In this document: one piece after another, positions 23,021-34,013 of the stretch
Position numbering within the stretch: position 1 is the first letter of the stretch
Layout: each line of letters opens with the position of its first letter
Source of the DNA: Chenopodium formosanum
Lineage: Eukaryota > Streptophyta > Magnoliopsida > Caryophyllales > Amaranthaceae
Length of the DNA stretch: 64,000 nt
Assembly (NCBI GenBank): GCA_024500155.1
Contig: CM044869.1
Coordinates: 49,183,898-49,247,897, forward strand
Reading direction: 5' to 3'
The notes under the pieces: generated by a model
Seen by the model: the letters and a program-made list of their open reading frames with translations, nothing else
Told to the model about the DNA's origin: nothing
Databases searched by the model: none
Made by a program: the position numbers and the translations under genes

Positions 23021-23028
23021 GATGGGAT

Positions 23029-25304
23029 TAGAGCTGTCAAAAATTGACCCGACCCGAGAACCCAACCTAAACCGGTATGATCTGAACCTGACCTGTACCC
23101 GAACAATGGGGTGAAACTAGTGACCCGTAACCCGACCTAAACCCAACTTGATGTTAACCGACAACCGATTTGTCCAATACTTTATGACCTGAACCTGAAC
23201 CCGTACCCGACCCGATAGTAACCATCAACCGATTTAATCCAACCCGACAACAATCTGAATCCGAAGTATTACCCGGCCCTATTAGGACCTGAAAACGTTT
23301 ATAATCCAACACAACCTGTTATTGAAGCGAGTCATGGACGGTTTAAAAAAAAAATTATACTTTTTGTTCAGCTTATATATTGGTACAATTTGTTCAGCTT
23401 ATATGCATTTTATTCTCTATTACTTCGTATATAGGTTTAATAAAATCTTGATAATGCTTGAACAAATTATGCAAGGTGTAATTATATAAATTCAACCTGA
23501 CCACATCGAATTTATTCGGATTGAACTTGAACTAAAACCAAGAATAATCTATAATTATAATTAAAGAAAAAACCGCTTACATCACCTGTGTATACATGTC
23601 ATTTTATCATTAAAAAATTTCCCTCCAATTTGCTTATGACATCATCATTTTTTTTCCCTATTTTTAGAGAGCACCCCCATTTATCTCCTAGATTAACAAA
23701 ATAAAGATATCCCATGGCATTGTTGTAAATAAGTCATAAAATCTAAATTAAAAAATAATAAATGTTGTTAAAGCAAACTGCAAAAGTCTGCCACGTGAGT
23801 TTTGATAAAAGTAACGCCTATTGTATAGGATTTGACGACGTTGGGTTAATTTAACCCAGGGTTAGAAGATATACTTTCACTTTTTCTCGATTCTTGTAAA
23901 AACACAAGAAGCTCTACAATGGCGGTGTGACATATTTACATACAGATCATACACCCAATATTAGAAATTGGCAATATAATCAACTAATCACCTGAAATAT
24001 AACATAATGCAATTAAAATATTTCTTCAATTACAATTCATGGCCATCTCCACCGGCCACCGCCCTCAAGTAATTCGAAGCACCATATGTCCATATATCAT
24101 TCTTTTTTTTCTTTTTTTGAAAATTATCATTCTTATCAATTTAAGTTCAGAAAATTAATTTGTTGTAATTTGTAAACACTATTCATCACCAATTCACTAA
24201 CTCTTTAATATGATGGAAATAATAATCATTCAAAGCAACTGCAATAATCACTCAAATTTAAATTTCTTCAATTTCAATTCAGCACTGTACATATATAACA
24301 ATTTTCCTATTACACAATTTCTTAACATCAATATTAATCATTCAAATAAATCAATTCCAAAATAATTAACAAACCACTCGAATACCCTAGCACTTCTCGG
24401 TAATAACGACGCTGCAAAATTAACAGTAAATTTTAGATACCATCTTAGAGAGTTGAGTCTTCTGAAAACGCTTCCCTCAGCACTTCGCCTAGCGTCCTGA
24501 AAGGTTGAATGTGGGAGTCCTAAAAATGATTCCCGGATTCTACACTTCACGTTCTGACAGGTTGAAGAAGGTTGAATCCGGTTAGAGGGGTTTAAGAATG
24601 GATATATGTTAACCAAGGGTTACCTGTTACCAGGCGTCAATAAACGTCTGTTTATTCCAGTTGGTGGGCTAAAGTTTACTTTCCAAATTTACCCCCGCTT
24701 TTGCAATGCGAAATTCCAAAACTAGGTCTGGATAAACACTTCAAGTTTATCTAGGAGATAAACTAGAATTCTCTCCTATTTTTATCTTTCGAAATTCAAA
24801 ATTGGAAAAAATAATTCTTAAAAATAAATAAAAGTGTGAACATCAATTAATCAAAAACATATTAATGATTTTTTCTCTTTTCAAAAACCCTCATTTTGTG
24901 ATTAATTATTTTACACTCTCTTATTGATTTTTTTTTTTTTAATTCTAATTACATCGTGCATCGCACGAGTACTAATCTAGTGATCCAACTATAAGATTAT
25001 CCGACCAAATAATTTTCTGACCCAACCTTAACCCGAACCCGAATATACCATCTATTAACCCGACCAAACCCAACTCAATACAACCTGAACCTGAAATTGA
25101 ACCCGTTATGAATTTGACTTGAATCGGACCCAACCTACACCCGAAAGGGTGAACGACACGGAATAACCTGAATCGAAATTGACCCGACCCGAACCTGATA
25201 TGAGGCTAGATTGACCCGATATAATCTGATCCTGTTTTGACCCGAGTCCTGATTTGACCCGACCCGAACCGAACCCAACTTGAATACCTAAATTGTCAGC
25301 TCTA
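23029..25304. mobile_element. non-autonomous hAT-type element containing a Helitron
   Basis: GATGGGAT flanks both ends (23021-23028 and 25305-25312), an exact 8-bp target duplication. The ends TAGAGCTGTCAA and TTGTCAGCTCTA are inverted repeats with one mismatch. The subterminal parts are packed with ACCCGACCCGAACC-like repeats, a known feature of some plant hAT MITEs. Without the Helitron at 23548-24980 the element would be about 840 bp. No transposase. Confidence 0.9.
23548..24980 (+). mobile_element. non-autonomous Helitron, 1.43 kb, inside a hAT element
   Basis: The 5' end TCTATAATTATAATTAAAG follows an A at 23547. The 3' end has a stem of TCGTGC and GCACGA around ATC, then eight bases (GTACTAAT) and the terminal CTAG (24977-24980), followed by T. 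These are the standard Helitron marks: 5' TC, a 3' hairpin, CTRR, and insertion between A and T with no duplication. The sequences on the two sides (CCCGA-type repeats) are clearly the two halves of one hAT element. No Rep/helicase gene; the antisense 92-codon frame at 24338-24616 is of unknown meaning. Confidence 0.85.
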
Positions 25305-25312
25305 GATGGGAT

Positions 25313-26783
25313 CAATGGGTTGGTGGTTGGCTGCGGTGGTGTGAGTTTGGAGGTGATTCGATGGTTGGTGGCATGAGATTTGTGGGTGATTTGAGAAAGA
25401 AAGAGACGAGGAGGGGGAAAGAGGAGATAAAAGGAAATGAAATGAACCCATTCTCATTTGGAACAAGAGAAAGAAAGAGAGGAAGAAGGGGAAAGAGGAG
25501 AGAGAGAAGAAAATGAAAGTATATCGTATTGTATGTTGTTAATCTTATTAGCTAACAAAGGACGCATATCAACCATTCAAATGAACATATCAGCCAATTA
25601 ATATCTGATATCAGACAAATGCATTAGGGAAATATCAGACATTAATAAAAACATATCAGCCAACAAAAAGAATATATCGTTAACAAAAGATACATATCAG
25701 CCAACAAGAGGAATATATCAATCAACAAAAAGTACTTATCAGCCAGACAGCCAACATAAGGAACATATCAGCCATCAAATGAAGCATATCAGCCAACAAA
25801 AAGAATGAAATCAGCAAACAAAAGCAACAGGTAAGCCAACAAAATAAACATATTAGCCAACAAAATGAAAAATATAAACCAACAACTAAAATATACATAT
25901 TAGCCAACAAAATAAAGATATCAGCTAACTAAAGAAACATATCAACAATATTATGTTTGATAGCAGCCAACAAAAGGAACATATCAAAAATATTTTTAAA
26001 AAAAAAAAAAAATTCAACCAACAAAAGAATATTAGCCACACACAAAAACCATATCAGCTAACAAATGAAACAAATCAGCCAACACATGAAACATATAAGC
26101 CAGAATAGTTTAAAGAAATGTTGAACAATTCCCATCCAATTGGCAAGCTCGGATTCATCTCCTTCGATGAAATAAGTGGTCGGAAATTATTTAAGGCACG
26201 CGTCGCATCTTACACCATAGTTGATGGTGTTTTGACTATTAAGCAAAGTTCAGGGTGCTTAGTGCACCTAAGCCATATTTAGTGTTACGGCCAATTTTAC
26301 TAAAAAAAAATTATTACAGCCATTCATGGCAGGGCATACTTTTTTTTTTTTTATAATTTTTTTTTATAATTTTTTTTTTTGAGGCAGGGCATACTTATCT
26401 AGTGTCATTATTAATTGAGCCACATTATTAAACCTTTTATTAGTTTCTTAATCACGTTTCTGCAACTAAAAGTCTTGACATTAAAATATTTTAAAAAATA
26501 CACTCCTAATTAATAATGACATGACCTCATAAATATAAAAACTATCCATAACCCAATAGAACTAGAGGGGACTTGTGGGTTCAAGAGGCTTCTACAACTA
26601 TGAGGTACTCTCTAGATCATTTGTCAACTTTTTTTTTTTTTTTTTTTAGCTTTATTCGTGTAAAATATATACTTTGTATATATTCTTGCAAAATCATAAT
26701 ACTCTTGTTGCCAAATAATCAAGGGAAAAATATAGCCAGTGTGCTCAAAATCTTTCAGTAATCAACTTTGGGGAGCTGCTACC
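25313..26783. other. intergenic DNA before MLRQ-like copy 2
   Basis: Contains the resumed G-rich repeat (to about 25380), a purine-rich GAAAGAG segment (25385-25510), the minisatellite listed separately, and T runs at 26341-26380 framed by a direct repeat of GGCAGGGCATACTT. No gene. Confidence 0.5.
25583..26100. repeat. degenerate minisatellite, unit about AACATATCAGCCAACAAA
   Basis: At least 15 diverged copies of a roughly 18-35 base unit built on ATATCAGCCAACAAA are arranged head to tail. The antisense 62-codon frame in it (25722-25910), rich in Leu, Phe and Cys, is a by-product of the repeat. Confidence 0.9.
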
Positions 26784-27696
26784 ATGGCTTTAAGAAATGC
26801 AACGGTACGTTCTATTATCCATTTTTGTTCCTTCATTGCTCATTTAATCGTAGATTTAGATCTAGCTCTTCAACAAGGAAAATATATTTTGGATAGCTAT
26901 GCTGTAATTAGATTATTATGTAAAGTTTGCAAAAATAATCTTTCCTTGTATTGATACTCGTATTAATTAAGGAGTGCACGATAAAATCACTAGTTGAATA
27001 TTGTAATTAATGTTGAATTTTACTTGTGACTCGTATTTTAACTTTTAGCTAGCTACTTGTATGTATGCTGCCTTAAGTGAACAATTTTTAATGATTTTGT
27101 AGGCTAAAATGCTCAAAGGAGTGATGCCCGTTTTATCAAAGAGCCGTAACATAGGGACATTAGCAAGCGAAGAGGCTCAAACATGCGTAGGGACGGTCCG
27201 TTCCCGTGAAAGGAAGAGCATAAAAGATGAATTGTTGCCTAAGGGTAAACCCATGGGAGACTATGTTCCGGTGTATGTAGCTATAGGGATGATAGGACTG
27301 TCCGTAACGTTCGGGCTAATGACCGCGAAGCAAGAGCTGTTGTATGCCCCGGATGTTCATGTTAAGAAGAGTAGGAGAGAAACTTTGCCTGAGGTGGTGG
27401 AACCTGAAAATGTTGTTCATGAATCTGAGGGGTTTGTTAACAAGTCTTTCTTTAGGAAGATTGCTCATATTCAAGAGAACAAGGACCCTGTTATTCCTAA
27501 CCCCATTCTAGGCGATCCCCTTGCAAGGTACATACATATAATGTTATTTTTGTATTTGATAGTACTATTTAATGTTTTTGAATTGTTAATTTTTGTATAA
27601 CATATAACTTTTCTAGTCTACTTGGGTCTAATCGTTGTTTGATGCAGGTTGTCACGAGTGGAATCGTTGAAGACAGTGGGAGTCGACCCAAAATGA
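26784..27696 (+). CDS. B12D/MLRQ-like small mitochondrial membrane protein, copy 2
   Basis: Three exons, 26784-26804, 27103-27527 and 27648-27696, give 164 residues. Intron positions and phases are the same as in copy 1 (17543-19822): a tiny first exon, then introns before AK and within the Arg before the C-terminal RVESLKTV. The hydrophobic segment YVPVYVAIGMIGLSVTFGL and the blocks YAPDVHVKKSRRETLPEV and SFFRKIAHIQE are conserved, while the N-terminal third has diverged strongly. The basic N-terminus (MALRNATAKMLKGVMPVL) again suggests mitochondrial import. Introns are short here, in contrast to copy 1. The pair arose by local duplication; the 7-kb spacer is mostly transposons. Function as discussed for copy 1. 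Confidence 0.75.
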
Positions 27697-29233
27697 AGGG
27701 GATAATTCTCATGGTAGATGGACTATCTCAAAAGCCTAATTAATCCACGTTGTGCATTTCTGTTGTTAATCAAAATGTGTTTACACGACATGATCATTTT
27801 CGAGTTTTGATACAAAGAGGTTAAGAGGTTTACTGGATTTTATATATGCTTTGTAGTGTTTGTACATTGGAGTTGCTTATGTAGCTTATGTATTTAACCC
27901 GTCAATGAAACAAGTTTATGTATTCAAGAGTCCAATATATGCTTGGATTGAGGATTCCTATCTTAAGATTCTTAACTAGTATTATAAGTATAAATTCTCT
28001 AAAGAATAGGCCCACTTTTATATCACTAAGCATATATATCCCAATAAAAGCCCTATTAGTCGTATATCCATTTTAATTTTTGATGCTCAAATGTGGTTTA
28101 CTTTTGTATCTTTGCTCCCAATAAAAATCATTTTTTTTTTTTTTTTTGAATTAGCAATAAAAATCATTTTGTTATGCTAATACAGTAATACTTATTATAT
28201 AGGGAGTTTTATATTTACTTATTTAAATTCCTTTTTAGATTATTTCTTAAAGTTTGATGACATATTAGTATATTACCAAAACCTTTTATACACATATGGG
28301 TTGACTTGCCTCATATGAGTATTTTGTAAGGGGGAAAAAAAAACACAAACAAAATTACAATATGTGGCCTATAGGATTTTATCTCTCGACTTGCTGTACT
28401 AGTATATCAAACTTAACTATCTTTCTATAGCTAAACAAATACAACAGTTTGGTTAATACTAAAAATTTTGGGCATGATGCAGGCATGGTCTAGGTAGGCA
28501 TGTCCCTGGATCCGGCCATGTATAACAGCCTTAATACAAGAGACATCAAATAGATATAGATGAAAGAACACTACTTAAATAATAAAAGGGGTGCACTCAA
28601 ATCAAGATGTGTTGTGTCAAATTTTGTTAATGGATGTACCTTAATAACAGCCGGTATATTTTGCTATTATTTCAAATAAAATAGTAATTTTTATGTTTTC
28701 ATTAACTTGCAACACAACCTCATGACATGCTCATTGAGGTTGAGATTAGATGGTATAAATTAAATAAACAAATTAGCAAAATTAAATTTAAACATATTGT
28801 CTAACTGTTCCCTATCTCCTATGTCAAAATTATTTTGATAAAGTTATTAATTTTTCTCCTCTAATCGCTTCTTAAAAATGTATTATAACTACATTACAAG
28901 TAAAAGTAAAGTGGAATGAATACAAATACAATCTATCAATCCGATTGGTACATAATTAGCTAGTCCAAAATTTAGCTCGACTTGGGACAACTACATATTA
29001 ATCCCAAATTTCAACAAAGAAACCCCCAATCTTCCATATCCATTAAGTAAAATAAAAATAATACTTAAAAAATATATTATCAAACACCCAAAAATAGAAT
29101 AAGAAAAGCTACTATTATTGGAAACATGTAAGAAAAACAAGGAATGGAAAAAATTAAACCCAAAACTCGGGTCAACGAAACGGGTGGGTGAGAAAAATAA
29201 AAAACAAAAATAAAAATGTAACGTAGGAAAAAT
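27697..29233. other. 3' flank and intergenic DNA upstream of calnexin
   Basis: AT-rich, with a probable 3' UTR to about 27950. No terminal repeats or gene recognised. The last 300 bases form the calnexin promoter. Confidence 0.4.
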
Positions 29234-29269
29234 TGACGTGGCATAAAACCATTGGCTAATTTAACGTGG
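29234..29269. promoter_or_regulatory. ER stress element array (UPRE plus ERSE-I) of the calnexin promoter
   Basis: The sequence reads CGTGG-N9-ATTGG-N9-CGTGG (29237-29241, 29251-29255, 29265-29269). The first two blocks are an exact ERSE-I (CCAAT-N9-CCACG) on the minus strand, and TGACGTGG at 29234-29241 also matches the XBP1/bZIP-type UPRE core. A second CGTGG lies nine bases on the other side of the same CCAAT box, with its orientation relative to the box reversed. The array lies about 235-270 bases before the calnexin ATG, a normal distance for such sites, and calnexin is a standard target of the plant unfolded protein response (bZIP60/bZIP28 with NF-Y). Confidence 0.85.
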
Positions 29270-29374
29270 CGAGTGATATTATTGGTCCGAGTACTTCGTT
29301 AGTAGTCCTATTAAAACAAATCTCACTCTTCACTTTTTTTCTTAGATGCGCTTCATTTGCAACTTCTCGATCAA

Positions 29375-29470
29375 TCAAACCACGGTAATTCTCTCTCACT
29401 CTTCTTCATCATCTCACTTTTTAATACTTAGGGTTTTCTGAATCTCATCTTTTTTATTTGATTTTTCCAG
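29375..29470 (+). other. probable intron in the calnexin 5' untranslated region
   Basis: ACCACG is followed by GTAATTCTC at the left end, and TTTTTCCAG precedes AATTTGAGC at the right end. The exonic side before it is pyrimidine-rich leader-like sequence. Inferred from splice consensus only. Confidence 0.4.
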
Positions 29471-29503
29471 AATTTGAGCTCTTTTTCAGTGTAATTTGTG
29501 TTA

Positions 29504-30864
29504 ATGGAGACGCGTAAAAGGAGTAAGAATCAGTTTGTTGGATTGTTGCTTGTTGCATGCTTTGCGATTCAGTTTTGTGCTGCTGATCCTGTAAGTCAAT
29601 TGAGTTTTTGATTTGTAAGATTTGAATTATTTTTTGTTGATTTTGTTGATTGATTGATTGATTTTTGTAAATTGGGTGATGAGCTCAGATCTTTTACGAA
29701 TCGTTTGATGAAACGTTCGAAGGTCGATGGATCGTTTCCCAGAAAGAAGAATACAATGGTAAATCTCTACGAAACAAATTCTTAGTTGCTTGTAGATCTG
29801 GATAATAGAGTGGTTTTGTGTTAATGATCTTGAAAATTAGCTTGTAATAGTAGTTAATGGTTATTTGACAAATGCTGTTTTGATTTTTGATCTTTTGAAG
29901 TTTCGATTTTAGCTAAATTTGCCTTACTCGTAGATCTAATTGTGATAGAAGTCTGCTGGTGAAAAATTTTAAATTTTTGTAGGTTGTGAATGTCAATGTT
30001 AGATGGTTGATAAGAATGTGAGTGACTTCAATTGTATTTTGTCTGGAATTTTAACAATCACGTGTACTGTTTTGAGATGTCGGGAATGATTGACACATTT
30101 CCTGAAGTAGATTAGATAATGCATATATTCTGGATTTTGAATGTATCCTCACTTTAAGTGTTTAATGTTGAAATTGAGGTCAATTTATTATGGAGTACTT
30201 ATGAAGGATTGGGACAATGCGACTATTAATTATGGATAACGGGAGTATTTAATGTCATTATGTTAGGTTGCTTAAATTGCACCGTTTCTGAGTGCTTCCA
30301 AATAGCCTATTCTTTGATTGAATATTACAGAGTATTATACACACGTTAATCTTGAATATTAAGCAAATGTACAGCGGATAAAGATGTTGTGGAGGGAGGA
30401 AATATGGTTAGAGTGGAGTTGAATTACAAATTCATTTTATTCATAATTATGTTTGTCTATGTGAGCAATACAAGGCCTGAAATAGAAATATATAGAGGAG
30501 GTCCTAGAGCGAATTCAAGCATGTGGTTAATGAATGTGCAAGCTACCTTTTACGGTTTAATAAATCATATCTTGGTTGGGTATGCAAGTTGTCTTTGACA
30601 TTACTCGTGTTATGTAACCCGTCTCATCACCTGGGTTTTGCCTTGATTCCCATAAATATTAAGAAGTCAAACTATCTTCTACATTATTAAAAAATCACAA
30701 CTTGGTTAAGCATGAAAATTGTCATCCTAGCTATTATACAACCATCTAATATGGATGAGAATCATCTCTCATTACAAATAGGCATTAAGTGCTATTAATG
30801 CTGGGCGCCTTGGCGTGCCTTGATTCACATAATCATATGTGCATCATATAATGTGTCGATACAA

Positions 30865-30917
<53 letters not shown>

Positions 30918-33005
30918 CCCCTTGTAGCATTATTGATGTATTTTGGAAACTAGTTTTTCCTGGTATAACTTGGATGTCACATTTATGGTCTTATGGATAA
31001 CGTGGATTTTGCTCTCACTACTTTTGTGTACATTGTAAACATTGTGTTTGGATTTTCATATTATGAAAAAAAGATTTTCTGTCTCCTTGCTTCCTACTTT
31101 CCTTGATTTTAAAATTTGTTTTCTGCAATAGATATTTTGCTATGCTTATCTTGCTTAGGATAGTAATGTAATAGCTTGATGTACGTTAACAATAGAGGGA
31201 AGGTGTAATATGTGTGTAATTTCTTATTTCAATATCAATTTGGTATGAGTGCTGTCTTATATAATCTTGTTTTTGCATAGGTGTTTGGAAGCATGAGAAA
31301 AGTGAGGGACATGAAGATTATGGGCTTTTGGTTAGTGAGAAGGCAAGAAAGTATGCCATTGTGAAAGAACTTGAAAAACCTGTCGAATTGAAGGGCAAAA
31401 ATGTTGTTCTTCAATTTGAAACTCGCCTCCAGAATGGGCTTGAATGTGGTGGTGCCTACTTGAAATATCTCCGTCCTCAGGAAGCTGGATGGGTGCCAAA
31501 GGAGTTTGATAATGAGTCACCTTATTCTATCATGTTTGGGCCTGACAAATGTGGGTCAACAAACAAGGTTCACTTCATTCTGAAGCACAAGAACCCAAAA
31601 AGTGGAGAATATGTTGAACACCATCTTAAATTTCCTCCATCTGTCCCATCTGACAAGTTAACTCATGTGTACACCGCTGTTTTGACCCCTGACAATGAGG
31701 TGAGAATCTTGGTTGACGGGGAGGAGAAGAAGAGGGCAAACCTTCTTTTAGGTGATGATTTTGAACCAGCTATCATCCCACCAAAGACTATTCCCGACCC
31801 AGAAGATAAGAAGCCCGAGGACTGGGATGAGAGGGAAAAGATTCCTGACCCAGCAGCAGTTAAACCTGATGATTGGGATGAGAGTGCACCAATGGAAATT
31901 GAAGATGAGGAAGCTGAGAAACCTGAGGGATGGTTGGATGATGAACCAGAGGAAATTGATGATCCCGAGGCATCTAAACCTGAAGATTGGGATGATGAAG
32001 AGGATGGTGAATGGGAAGCACCAAAAATTGAGAATCCCAAGTGTGAAGAAGCACCTGGTTGTGGTGAATGGAAGAGGCCGATGAAGGCAAACCCGGCTTA
32101 CAAGGGGAAATGGCATGCTCCACTAATTGACAACCCAAACTATAAGGGTATTTGGAAGCCACAGGAAATTCCTAACCCTAACTACTTTGAGCTTGATACT
32201 CCAAACTTTGAGCCAATTGCTGCCATTGGTATTGAGATATGGACCATGCAAGACGGCATATTGTTTGACAACATTTTGATTGCCGAGGATGAAAAGACAG
32301 CTGAATCATACAGGCAGACCCAGTGGAAGCCAAAGTTTGACGCAGAGAAAGAGAAACAGAAGGCTGAGGAAGCAGCTGCCCAGCCAGATGCCATTTCAGG
32401 CATTCAGGTAGAAATCTCGCCTTTGTTTTTGTCATAAGTGTTTATGCTATTTGAGTCTGTACCTGAACTGTTGTGTGTTCTCTTTTGCAGAAGACGGTGT
32501 TTGATCTCTTATACAAGGTTGCTGACATCCCATTTTTGGAACCCTACCAATCTAAAATTCATGTAAGTAGAGGGATATATATTGTTGACTAAATTCTTGT
32601 GTAATAAATTATAAGATGATGATAACAGGTATTCTGGAGGTGTATTAAACCATTTGTTTCTTTACAGGAATTGATTGAGAAAGCCGAGACGCAACCAAAT
32701 ATCACCATCGGTGTCCTAGCTTCCATTGCCGTGGTCTTTATTAGCATTTTGTTGAAGCTTCTCTTTGGTGGGAAGAAGCCGGTGAGTTTTGAATTACTCT
32801 CCAACAGATAGGTTTAAGCTCCTCATATCTTTTGTTCATGTATCCTTATTTTTTGGGTTACCCTGTGCAGGCTGCTGTGAATGCTCCAGCAAGTGAACCT
32901 GCTGCACCAGAGGCTTCAAGCACCAAGGAAAGCAGTGAGGAGAAGGAAGAGGAAGAGAAGGAAGAAACTGCTGCTCCTCGCCGAAGAACTAGGCGTGAGA
33001 CCTAG
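29504..33005 (+). CDS. CNX1: calnexin, ER membrane lectin chaperone
   Basis: Binds monoglucosylated N-glycans of new glycoproteins in the ER and retains them for folding. Six exons (29504-29590, 29689-29758, 31281-32407, 32491-32562, 32668-32781, 32871-33005) give 534 residues, the usual plant length. Order: signal peptide (residues 1-26, FVGLLLVACFAIQFCAAD), globular lectin domain with ECGGAYLKYL and DKCG, then the proline-rich P-domain (about 213-358) with four KPEDWDE-type and at least three GEWKRPMKANPAYKG-type repeats. After that come VRILVDGE-like and GIEIWTMQDGILFDNILI lectin strands, one membrane span (about 464-484, TIGVLASIAVVFISILL), and an acidic cytosolic tail ending in basic RRRTRRET. 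The promoter carries an ERSE/UPRE array. Intron 2 holds about 50 T residues. Confidence 0.97.
30867..30917. repeat. poly(T) run of about 50 in calnexin intron 2
   Basis: An uninterrupted T tract, likely polymorphic, ending in CCCC. It could be the reverse-strand tail of a retroposon, but no SINE body is evident beside it. Confidence 0.9.
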
Positions 33006-34013
33006 ATAGTTTGTTATAAATGTGATACTGGTTTTAACATTGTGATATTCAGACGTAATGATACGTCCACCAAAAGAAGAGCAACCGATAGTGGTTGCAA
33101 GAAATTTTTTGGAAGCATAATTCAGTTGTAGGAATGTAAATGAGGATTTTAACAGGATCTCAGGGACTAGTTTGGCGATGAAAATGGAATTTTGCACTCC
33201 CTGTATTTTGGTTTTTATTGGATATTAGTTTATTTTATCATGAATATGAAGTTTTACTCAGTTAGTGATTTTATGTTTGATAAAAGCCGATAAACATGTA
33301 GCAATTTAAACCCATTGTGATCTGTAGAAAATGTGTTCTTGTGGAGAAAGTCTCGCCTATAATAACTGAAGTCATCAATGACTAATATTGCCTGAATTTG
33401 AAGTCTAGTTTTTGTATTTGTTGGTACTCATACAGTCAACGATGATGAAGATATTACCACATTAATATTACCACATTTTCACAAGTAAAATCTCAATCTA
33501 TTGACTAGTTGTATAGATGACATGATACGTCTACGTCGCATGCAGAGCATTTTTGAGAAGTGAACTTCATTGGTTTTGTACTTCCTAATTCCTAAGCATG
33601 CTGTAATAATGTTGGGATTCTCAGGAATTTAACTAGCTGCTAATCTGCTATGCTACACAAATAATCCTACTGAATTCTAGACAACAAAAAAATTCTATTC
33701 AAACTTCACCAAATATATTTACTTATTTAGGACTGTCTTTAAAAACAGCATTGCATACAAATAATGTAGGAACTACAAATACAATTCTGAGTTTCTGACC
33801 ATTTTGCTGAACAGCTTCACAGAAGAGTAGATATCATTATGATGACAAAATGAGCTTTATTTTTTTTTTTTTTTCAAGGACGATTCAAATTGAAACCTTA
33901 AAATCCTCTATGCTGAAGCCACATAAAAACACCACAGATACAATTCTTGATCAGTGGAGTTGAGTTTGTCCATAAATAGCTTTTATTTGGCACAAAAAAA
34001 ATCCTCTATGCTG
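33006..34013. other. convergent 3' flanks of calnexin and the amidase gene
   Basis: Both genes point into this 1-kb gap. It contains their presumed 3' UTRs and a T run at about 33859-33874. No additional gene or terminal repeat seen. Confidence 0.5.

Noticed and set aside
25722..25910. 62-codon antisense frame rich in Leu, Phe, Cys and Trp
   Set aside because: It is generated by the ATATCAGCCAACAAA minisatellite and has no start context or conserved pattern.
31332..32435. Several open frames of 60-125 codons on the minus strand and in a second plus frame within calnexin exon 3
   Set aside because: They are shadows of the repetitive acidic P-domain codons; the Ser-rich and Pro-rich products show no family features.
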